Assembly (NCBI RefSeq): GCF_001439845.1
Contig: NZ_JYLO01000012.1
Span: forward strand, 186,001-250,000
Length of the DNA stretch: 64,000 nucleotides
Direction of reading: 5' to 3'
Origin: Pseudomonas lactis
GTDB lineage: Bacteria; Pseudomonadota; Gammaproteobacteria; Pseudomonadales; Pseudomonadaceae
In this document: positions 1 through 7,025 of the stretch, in pieces
Layout: every line of letters begins with the position of its first letter
Position numbering within the stretch: the stretch's first letter is position 1
The notes under the pieces: generated by a model
The model's input: the letters and a program-made list of their open reading frames with translations, nothing else
Told to the model about the DNA's origin: nothing
The model's database searches: none
Program-made: the position numbers and the translations under genes

Positions 1-1393
1 TGAGCAGCGCCTTGAATGCCTCAAGGTTCTTTTGTTTGCGAACCATTAGGTTGGCGATTTTTTCGCGTGTGATCTCAGCTTTCTTCTCACGCACCTGTGC
101 AAGCATGGCGTTGATCGCGTCAATATTCGCCAGGCTGTCCAGGCTGCTCAACGACAGTTCCTGATTATCGCGGGTGAAGTAATCCGGGTAATCGGTGGAC
201 AGGTTGTCCCACGTCACCTGCTCGTTCGAGTCCCAGGTTTCTTGCGAGTTGAAGCGGCGGTTGAGGCTGTGGCACAAGCCTGAGCTATGCAGCAGGTTAC
301 GGTGCACCGAGCCGATCAGGTTGTCGAACACCGAGCCTACCTCCGGGCTGCTCAGCTTGAGGTCTGTCAGGGTGCTCTGCGCCCGCGCCGACAGTTGGGT
401 GCGGATGGCTTCCACTGCATCGCTCAAGCGCGCGCGCTTTTCGCTGCCGTACAGCTGTGTGTCGATCTGGCTGGCAACCAGTACCAGTTCCTGAATGCCT
501 TCCTTTTGGGTAATACGCCCCATCACCTCAAGGTCTTGCTCATTGAGGAACTGGCCGGCCGGGCTGACGATGAACACCACGTCGCAGGTTTTCAGCAGTT
601 CGACCGTGCGCTCTTCGCGCGACTGGACCGGATCGTTCATGCCGGGGGTATCGATTATGCAGATATCGCGCAGCGCCTCGAGCGGCATGGCGACATGAAC
701 CGTCTTGGTGAACGGCATGTACGTGCCGTCGGCACCTACATAGTTGTGCAAACGAGCCGCCAGCTCTTTCGGGTTACCTGCCTGAATCTCGCTGTGCAAG
801 TGCAGAGTGGCCGCATCGAGACCAGACCTCTTCATACGCTGGTACTGGTCGTATGCCGCGAACAAGCCTTCTTCGCGTTGCAGTTCACTCATGGCTTTTT
901 TATCGGCCATGAGCGTCAGCTGCGCCATATCGAGGGGCGCGTCATTGGCCTGGGCGTTACGGCGCTTCACCAGCTCTTCCAGGCATTCGCGCTTGCGCGC
1001 GGCCAGCCGTTGCTCGAACTGGTCCGACTTGAAGCGGATCGCGGCGATATCCGTTTCGCTGTAGAACTCGACTTTGGCCTGGAACACTTCGCCCCAGGTG
1101 ATGGTGGTCAACGCAGCAGTCATGGGCGTTGCGGCTTTGGGTAGGATCGGCTCGCCATCAAAGATCAACGCATTGAGCAGTGACGACTTTCCAGCTTTCA
1201 CGCGACCGACAATACCGATGTTCATCAGCCGGTTCTGGTCTTGCAGAGTCTGGCATGCTTGCGCGAGCTGTTGCGGTTGGTCGATGCCGTTTAGCCGCTT
1301 GAATTGCTCGATTTCGCGCTCAAACAGGTCCTGGTTACTTGCGGCCAGTGTGTGCAAGTTTTCGCTAAAAGCGACGAGTGATTGGTAATCCAT
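1..1393 (-). CDS. Dynamin-like GTPase, second of a tandem pair (3' end outside window)
   Basis: The ATG at 1391-1393 opens a frame that runs to the window edge without a stop (464 codons seen). A P-loop of the form GRVKAGKS lies near residues 63-70 and a G3 motif DTPGMND further on. At the G4 position the protein reads SQID, not N/TKxD, as is common in dynamin-family proteins. Bacterial dynamins bind GTP and remodel or tether membranes, and several act in stress or phage defence. It lies 13 nt downstream of the other dynamin-like gene (1407-3113) on the same strand, so the two are very likely co-transcribed and may form a hetero-oligomer, as proposed for paired bacterial dynamins. The C-terminal stalk/paddle part is outside the window, so membrane binding cannot be judged. 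Confidence 0.8.
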   Translation of the reverse strand, partial: MDYQSLVAFSENLHTLAASNQDLFEREIEQFKRLNGIDQPQQLAQACQTLQDQNRLMNIGIVGRVKAGKSSLLNALIFDGEPILPKAATPMTAALTTITWGEVFQAKVEFYSETDIAAIRFKSDQFEQRLAARKRECLEELVKRRNAQANDAPLDMAQLTLMADKKAMSELQREEGLFAAYDQYQRMKRSGLDAATLHLHSEIQAGNPKELAARLHNYVGADGTYMPFTKTVHVAMPLEALRDICIIDTPGMNDPVQSREERTVELLKTCDVVFIVSPAGQFLNEQDLEVMGRITQKEGIQELVLVASQIDTQLYGSEKRARLSDAVEAIRTQLSARAQSTLTDLKLSSPEVGSVFDNLIGSVHRNLLHSSGLCHSLNRRFNSQETWDSNEQVTWDNLSTDYPDYFTRDNQELSLSSLDSLANIDAINAMLAQVREKKAEITREKIANLMVRKQKNLEAFKALL

Positions 1394-1406
1394 TAGGTCG
1401 TCCGCC

Positions 1407-3113
1407 TTACTTGTAGAGGTGTTCGTTTGCAGCGGCTTTTACTGCGTTAGCAAGGTTTTCCAGAACAGCGGTCTTTTCGCTGATCTGAGCTTCAAGCTGC
1501 AGGCTTTCTTGTGCGATTGAGTCGATTACGTGTTTTTGCTTGTTGATCTGCTCTTCGAAGCCGTCGCTGATCTTCTTCAGCATGGCGTTGAGCTGTTCGT
1601 CGATAATTGCCGGAATCTTTCCGCGCAGTTCCGCCTTGATGTTGGGGAATACTTCGCCGGTCAGTTTCTGGCGAAACGTCTCGCGCTCGTTACCGCCGCC
1701 TTTAAACATCTTGAGGATTTCGGGCAGGAAAATGATCACCAGCTCTACCAGTGGATTGACCACGGTGGTGGTGACGGCGAGCACGGTTGAAAGGCTGCGA
1801 TAGAGCATGACGCCGCTTTTTTTGTCGTCCTCGGCCCGGTTGCTCAGGCGTGTAGACCAGTCGCTGAGCATTTCCGTGGTGCGTTCCAGCGAGAACTTGA
1901 CCTTGTTGGAAAGCTCTTCGCTCCAGTTACCACTGATGTCCAGCACAGACATCTGGCTGCTGGTGGCACTCAGGTTACTGGCAATCCGGTCGACCATGCT
2001 GGTGGAGATGTCCTGCACTTCAGATTTGATCGTGCTGGCCAGGCTGCTGCGGATGATGTCGGAGAGGGCATTCGACAGGGCGCTCGAGTTCTTGCTGCTG
2101 CCCAGCGTGACCAGTTCGTCCAGGGAATCATTCAGCGCGTTGTCCAGACCGCGCAGGCTACGGTCGAGCATTTTCCCCGAGTAGCGATCCTTCAGGTCCG
2201 ACTCCACATCCTTGCGTTGCTCCAGCAGCTTGACCAAGGCCTGTTCGAGTGCGCGCGCGGTTTGCTCGCTCTCGGTCTTGTCCTTTTTCAGCATGCTCAG
2301 CGCTAGGTTGATCTGCGCCAGCAATTCAAAGTTCTGATCCTTGAGGATGTCGATGAACAGACGCGAGAACAGCGCGTCGGGCTGCAAGGCGGTCAACGCA
2401 CGCGTTAGTTCTTCGCCGCCCCGGTTGCCGAGCGTAATGCTGCGGCAATGCTCGCCGAAATACACCCCGAGCTGGTCGTCAATGTAAGCCTGCACGTCTT
2501 CCACTTGGTCGGCGGCGCGCAGATTACATTTACTTAGTAGGAACGTGAAGTCCGTGTTATAGGTTTTCAGCTCGTCGAGTTTGCGCAGCATCGATTGCGT
2601 AATGTTGCCGTCCTCGATGCTGGTCAGCACCACAAAATGCACACCGCGCGGCAGGTAGTAAGCAATCGCCTTGTTGTGGTTTTCCAGCGATGAGCCAAAC
2701 CCGGGCATGTCGACCAGTACCAGAGGCGCAATGGCTTTCAACGCCTCGCTGTCGAGGTACAGGCGCAAATGTGAAAACTCGCTGGAGCGACGATTGATTG
2801 AGCTCAACGCTTCGACAGGCAAGCGTTCCTGCACACCATCGGGCTTGATCGCCAGCAGATAGGGCTCGGAGGAATAACGCAGTTCGGTCGCCAGTTCAGT
2901 TTCCGGCGCAATCCCAACCGGCAATATGTCCTTGCCCATCAGCGCGTTCAAAAGTGAGCTCTTACCGGCGCTGAAGGCCCCGATTACGGGAACTACAAGC
3001 TCGGTCTCCATTACTTTGGGGAGCAGTGACTGATCGAATGAAAACGCTTGGCCGTTGAGCAGCGCCTGCATTTTCTTCAAGTAGGTGGCGAGCGCTTTCT
3101 GGCTGTCGAGCAT
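1407..3113 (-). CDS. Dynamin-like GTPase with hydrophobic paddle, first of a tandem pair
   Basis: A 568-residue protein with a complete dynamin-type G domain: P-loop GAFSAGKS at residues 45-52, G3 DMPG at 135-138 and a G4-like SKCN at about 194-197. The middle is helical (bundle/stalk-like), and residues about 436-470 form one long hydrophobic stretch that could be the membrane-inserting paddle. A final charged helix resembles a coiled coil. An AAAGGA ribosome site lies about 9 nt before the ATG. Family knowledge: such proteins bind membranes and self-assemble; paired copies occur in several bacteria. Its place among defence-type genes suggests, but does not prove, a role in phage or membrane-stress defence. 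Plasmid-encoded LeoA-type or CrfC-type functions are alternatives. Confidence 0.85.
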   Translation of the reverse strand: MLDSQKALATYLKKMQALLNGQAFSFDQSLLPKVMETELVVPVIGAFSAGKSSLLNALMGKDILPVGIAPETELATELRYSSEPYLLAIKPDGVQERLPVEALSSINRRSSEFSHLRLYLDSEALKAIAPLVLVDMPGFGSSLENHNKAIAYYLPRGVHFVVLTSIEDGNITQSMLRKLDELKTYNTDFTFLLSKCNLRAADQVEDVQAYIDDQLGVYFGEHCRSITLGNRGGEELTRALTALQPDALFSRLFIDILKDQNFELLAQINLALSMLKKDKTESEQTARALEQALVKLLEQRKDVESDLKDRYSGKMLDRSLRGLDNALNDSLDELVTLGSSKNSSALSNALSDIIRSSLASTIKSEVQDISTSMVDRIASNLSATSSQMSVLDISGNWSEELSNKVKFSLERTTEMLSDWSTRLSNRAEDDKKSGVMLYRSLSTVLAVTTTVVNPLVELVIIFLPEILKMFKGGGNERETFRQKLTGEVFPNIKAELRGKIPAIIDEQLNAMLKKISDGFEEQINKQKHVIDSIAQESLQLEAQISEKTAVLENLANAVKAAANEHLYK

Positions 3114-3769
3114 GGTGATAATCCTTTAAGTGTTGAGGGGCTGCGCGAAGCCTCGGCATAGAGGGCACTGAGGCTTAAGCGTTGGGATATTCAGGGTACT
3201 GTTGGTTTTTAATTCGTCGTGCGAGAAGGGCTCCGGCCCGCCGTTCACCAGGTCAGCGCGTCACTGCTTAGCGCCGGTCCAAAAGCATTGAGTGCAATTG
3301 AAGGCGTGGGGCAAAGGCATGAACACGTCCTTGTTTATAGGGTATTGATCGCGCATGTCCTGTAACTGACGTCATATCGCTTCCCGGATGAGATGGCGTT
3401 GGGTAAATCCTATAGATCGGCGCGATGTGATTTGCCTGCATGATGGCACTTTGATTCGGTATCGTAAACTGTCAACAAAACGCCCATATTCCGGCGATTT
3501 CTTCAGCGGAAAGACTCATTCTCAAGCCCTTGTGCGGAGGTGCATGCCTGAAAGTTTTACCTGTGTACTTAACCAGTATTTAGGCGTTATTCGTTTTACA
3601 GCTAGCGGGGTGGGGGAGAACGAAAGCAGGCCAAGTTTTTTGCTCGACAGTGAGCGTGTGGCGCTGCAATTATTTTTTTGGTGATGTCTTATTGATATTA
3701 TGACGGTCGCGTTTTGGGTGGTGGGCCTCGCTTGGTTATCCCGCGAGCTGACAGGAGCAGCAATTAATT
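3114..3769. other. Intergenic region without a convincing gene
   Basis: This 656-nt stretch separates the divergent dynamin pair from the small membrane protein. It should hold both promoters, but I see no clear -35/-10 pair, repeat or RNA gene. A 98-codon frame at 3388-3684 has no ribosome site, unusual composition and no recognisable motif, so I did not call it. The second half is noticeably richer in A and T than the flanking genes. Confidence 0.5.
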
Positions 3770-4108
3770 GTGGTTGTTATTGGTCTCGTCATCGCATTGA
3801 TCGGCTTTGCGATAATGTCCCGTCCTTTCAAGATTGGTTTCGGCCTCTATTTGGCCTTCCTGGCTTACTACATCTACCTGTATGGCGGTAAAGGGGGGGT
3901 TGGAAGAGGCGTCCACTGCATTTTCACTCGTGTCTGGGGCGGTAGCCCTGCTAGTGCGCCAGTTGCAGGTGAGGAAGAGCTCGAGTACAGCGAGGCGTTT
4001 GCTGCGATGATTCTAGAGCAAGAGGAAAGTGGCTTTCAGAAAATGGATGCTGACGACTTGCTCGCGTTACTCGAGCGCAAGCTCAGCGAGACTAGGAGCG
4101 GGAGATAG
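3770..4108 (+). CDS. Small membrane protein of unknown function
   Basis: A 112-residue frame starting with GTG; an AGGAG site lies 12 nt upstream at 3753-3757. The first 45 residues are hydrophobic and could form two membrane segments (about 1-16 and 24-38), joined by a short SRPFK loop. The rest is acidic and probably cytoplasmic (E/D-rich around residues 68-105). I do not recognise the family. A terminator-like hairpin follows 40 nt after the stop. It lies between the dynamin pair and the peptidase/hydrolase pair and could be a membrane partner of either, but it is on the opposite strand from both. Confidence 0.55.
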   Translation: MVVIGLVIALIGFAIMSRPFKIGFGLYLAFLAYYIYLYGGKGGVGRGVHCIFTRVWGGSPASAPVAGEEELEYSEAFAAMILEQEESGFQKMDADDLLALLERKLSETRSGR

Positions 4109-4150
4109 GCTGCGCTCGCGGCAAGGGCGAGATCAGGTTCGATCTCCCGT

Positions 4151-4183
4151 GCCTGGCCAGCGGCATGGCTGGTCAGGCATTTT
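4151..4183 (+). terminator. Rho-independent terminator after the small membrane protein gene
   Basis: An 11-bp stem (gcctggccagc / gctggtcaggc with one mismatch) and a 5-nt loop are followed by ATTTT. It lies 40 nt after the stop of the 3770-4108 gene and just before the end of the convergent gene. Confidence 0.6.
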
Positions 4184-4191
4184 GCAGAGTG

Positions 4192-5823
4192 CTAACGCAG
4201 CCCTTCGTTGTTCAGTTGCAAGCGCGCATAGAACAGAATTGCGACCGCTGGAATCAACGCAGAGTAGCCGGGTTTGACCGCGCTTTTCAGGTTGGTGACT
4301 GCGGCCTTGATGCGTTCGGTCGAGATCAGCCCGGTCAGCGACGGAAGCATTGATATTGAGGCCAGTGCCAATCCATTGGTCTCGCTCGACAATGCCGAGC
4401 TGCTGTTTCGATACACAGGCGCCGGTGGCTCCGGAGTCGAGAAATAGGAGGTAATGGTCAGGCTGGCGGCCAGGCTATCGACCTGTTCGAAGTAGCCTTT
4501 CTCTGTCATGGCCGCCATATGCTCAGTAATCTCCTGTCGCGAAGCAAGCACATGAGCCTCACCGAACGAAGAGCGGAAACACGTGCTGATCAGTAGCGCT
4601 TCCATCTCCACCACCTGCGCACAGTTGTGTAACTCGCTCAGCAGATCGTAATGCTCCGCCAGCATCAACAGAATCTGCACATACTTCAGGCCCCGGCCGC
4701 GTGCCACGTTGACCAGGCAGTGCCCGCCCAGAAGTTGGAATTCCTTGCTCAGCAGGTAGAGCGAATGATCGGTTTCCAGCGTCGTCCAGCTGCTGCTACG
4801 CAAGTGCTTGGCGAATTGGCCGCGGATGCGGTCGCTGGTCAGTTCGAGCAGGTCGTACAGAAAGTGGTCGGTTACCACAGGATCGGGGTTCTTGATGATG
4901 GGGTGGGGCTGAAGAGAAACGGGTAGGCCACTTTGGTAACTGTGGAAACCTGATTCTCTCAGTACCTGCTCCAGTCGCGGCCAATAGTCCGTGTGGCCGA
5001 AAGATTCCATGCGCACATTTTTGCAGTTGGCAACTGGTTGGCGGCCGGCGCTGTTTTCCCCGATATTCAACCGCAGAATGTCATCATCTTTTGAGTAAGC
5101 GTTGTACAGCTTGCAGTTGGTGCGCTTGCGGATGGCACGCGCCTCATTGCCCGACAGTTCGGTAGCTGCGGCCATCAACAGCACGTCGCCGATTTCGAGG
5201 TCGTGATTGGCGGGCTTGTGCAGCATGTCGAGCAGCGCACTGACGACGACCCGTCCGCCAAGTGAATGCCCGACCAGGTTGATCTTCGACACGTAAGGAT
5301 GAAATTCGAGGAGGTAGCGCTCGAGTTGTGACAGCAGTGTCTTGCCCATGGCGGTTGCGCGTTTGCGACTGCTGTTGAAGTGCACGGCGCGGTCGACCAC
5401 TGCAGCCGCAGCGCCCGCTAAGACATTGACCCGGGTGATCGCCGACACTCCGCCGCTGGACAACGCATCGAACTGACTCCAGTGACCCGACGGCCAGAAA
5501 GCAAAGATGTTGACGCAGTTGTGCAGGGACGAAGGGATGCACTTTCGCAGCGCGCACCGGTCTTCCATGTCGTGGCCGGCGGAGTAGCCATGGATGAAGA
5601 CGTTTGCGACCTCTCCTGAACGGTGAGGGAGGCTCAGGAATTTGAATGTATGGCTCACGTGACGGGGTATCCGAGACTGTAAGGTGCGACGTTGATCAAA
5701 AATAGCTCGCAATGCCGCTACGAGCATCCTCATCCTCGACGGTCGCCAGTTGGTAGGGGCTTTCTGGTATGAGCTCGGGGGTACTCTTTTAGCGCAAGCG
5801 CTGTCGTTTACACTGGATAACAA
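4192..5823 (-). CDS. Alpha/beta hydrolase (DUF726/lipase-like) with C-terminal membrane segment
   Basis: The protein carries two hydrolase hallmarks: an oxyanion-type HGYSAGHD at residues 78-85 and a nucleophile elbow GHSLGG with Ser187. It therefore probably cleaves an ester, amide or lipid bond. The part after about residue 300 is helical with no family I recognise. The last 30 residues include one hydrophobic segment (around 518-534) that could anchor it to a membrane. The frame opens with TTG at 5823; an ATG at codon 31 or 33 is an alternative start that keeps the hydrolase domain intact. It lies 12 nt downstream of the cysteine peptidase gene on the same strand, so both are probably one operon. 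A phospholipase-type effector activated by the peptidase is an attractive but unproven idea. Confidence 0.7.
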   Translation of the reverse strand: MLSSVNDSACAKRVPPSSYQKAPTNWRPSRMRMLVAALRAIFDQRRTLQSRIPRHVSHTFKFLSLPHRSGEVANVFIHGYSAGHDMEDRCALRKCIPSSLHNCVNIFAFWPSGHWSQFDALSSGGVSAITRVNVLAGAAAAVVDRAVHFNSSRKRATAMGKTLLSQLERYLLEFHPYVSKINLVGHSLGGRVVVSALLDMLHKPANHDLEIGDVLLMAAATELSGNEARAIRKRTNCKLYNAYSKDDDILRLNIGENSAGRQPVANCKNVRMESFGHTDYWPRLEQVLRESGFHSYQSGLPVSLQPHPIIKNPDPVVTDHFLYDLLELTSDRIRGQFAKHLRSSSWTTLETDHSLYLLSKEFQLLGGHCLVNVARGRGLKYVQILLMLAEHYDLLSELHNCAQVVEMEALLISTCFRSSFGEAHVLASRQEITEHMAAMTEKGYFEQVDSLAASLTITSYFSTPEPPAPVYRNSSSALSSETNGLALASISMLPSLTGLISTERIKAAVTNLKSAVKPGYSALIPAVAILFYARLQLNNEGLR

Positions 5824-5835
5824 GCATCGCCGCGT

Positions 5836-6510
5836 TTATCGCTTGCCGATACCCAGGCCATTGGTAATCCGGCATTTCGTAGGCTCGAGACCACCCCAAT
5901 GGTTGGACGGATAACGGCCGGCGTTCACTACCGTACCTTCCGTCGTTTGGACTTCTAGCACGGCATTCCAAAGCGACACTCTGGGCGCTTCCAAGAAGGG
6001 GTCTAGACACAAAAAGTGAGTCACTATGGTTTTGGCCCGACCTTCCGGACCGTCAATCACCTGACTCTGATAGCCGACCACCAATAGCCAATGACCCTCG
6101 CCGCCTGGCCAGTCCACGCCGACAATCGTTGAGTACCCAGCGGTTACCGCTGCGACCAAATCAGTGACAAGTGAACGGGTAGTGCCGTTGAATTTCTTCA
6201 GGCTGAGCTGGTTACGAAAGCAATCCAGTAACCAATCCAGGTCGTACTCGTCGGTGCCGTTATTGATTAGCCCACCGAACTCAATCAACCGGTTATAAAA
6301 TTTTCCCAATCGGGTTCGACCATCGTGCAACCCCATGTAACTCGCTTCAAAGCGGGTAACAATGCCATTGGCTACCAGTGCCATCATCAAGCTATAGGGG
6401 CCACAGGCCCCGTCGAGATCCCCCTGGCGGAAGTGCACCGCCTCGCCGGCTTCGTTCACCGGTCCAGATCGCGAAAGGGAAAGCTGGGGCATTACATTCA
6501 TTACGTTCAA
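5836..6510 (-). CDS. Papain-like (C39/C70-type) cysteine peptidase
   Basis: A 224-residue protein with a readable catalytic triad: Cys36 in DLDGACGPYS, His140 in GGEGHWLLVVGY and Asp170 in CLDPF. The order Cys-His-Asp and the spacing fit the papain-like C39/C70 clan. There is no signal peptide, so a cytoplasmic site is likely. Several in-frame ATGs at the N-terminus (6510, 6501, 6492) leave the exact start open, and no strong ribosome site is visible. It is the first gene of a pair with the alpha/beta hydrolase 12 nt downstream. Cytoplasmic peptidase plus hydrolase pairs occur in abortive-infection modules, where the peptidase can process its partner; that role is inference here. Confidence 0.7.
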   Translation of the reverse strand: MNVMNVMPQLSLSRSGPVNEAGEAVHFRQGDLDGACGPYSLMMALVANGIVTRFEASYMGLHDGRTRLGKFYNRLIEFGGLINNGTDEYDLDWLLDCFRNQLSLKKFNGTTRSLVTDLVAAVTAGYSTIVGVDWPGGEGHWLLVVGYQSQVIDGPEGRAKTIVTHFLCLDPFLEAPRVSLWNAVLEVQTTEGTVVNAGRYPSNHWGGLEPTKCRITNGLGIGKR

Positions 6511-7025
6511 GGGGGAGCGTCCGATGCAAAGGCGAGCGGTAGAAGCGGTACCGCGACTCGCAAAAGGGAAAACGATAGCAGTTGATGATGGCTAATCGCC
6601 TTGCGTCTGTCGAGTATCAGTTATGATCAATTGCATTCCAAAAGGCTATCACCCTTGCTGCATTTTTACCCCAATCTAGGATGGTGCGCGAACCAATATG
6701 CCAACCATGTGGATGATTCGAGGTGACGGAGGCCGTCTTTACGACCATCCCTTTCAAGGTCCTTTCGTTTTGGCATCCTTGATGACCCTATCTGTTGAAA
6801 CCCCGCCCGTTCCAATAAGCGCAAAGCTGGTAAAGTGCCACCCGCCAGATAGACGTGGTGGCGTCCTCGACGGACGTTATCACTGCTGAAAATGCATCGG
6901 CTCATGCCGCGACTGAGCGGTAATGAATTGATCAGCGGAGTGCCGATCTGTCTGGGTTTATTAGGCGATCGATTTATCTTAATGCAGTTTTCTGTGTACC
7001 TAGTGCCCTGACAAGGATTGCACCA
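6511..7025. other. Intergenic region before the DISARM-like operon, with a possible gene relic
   Basis: This 515-nt gap must contain the promoters of the peptidase gene (minus) and of the large plus-strand operon. I see no convincing promoter. At 6698-6780 the plus strand reads MWMIRGDGGRLYDH, which resembles the N-terminus of Mrr-like restriction system proteins; the similarity stops after about 20 residues. It may be a decayed restriction gene, but the evidence is thin. Confidence 0.3.

Noticed and set aside
3388..3684. 98-codon frame between the dynamin pair and the membrane protein gene
   Set aside because: No ribosome site, no motif, odd amino acid composition and no conserved context.
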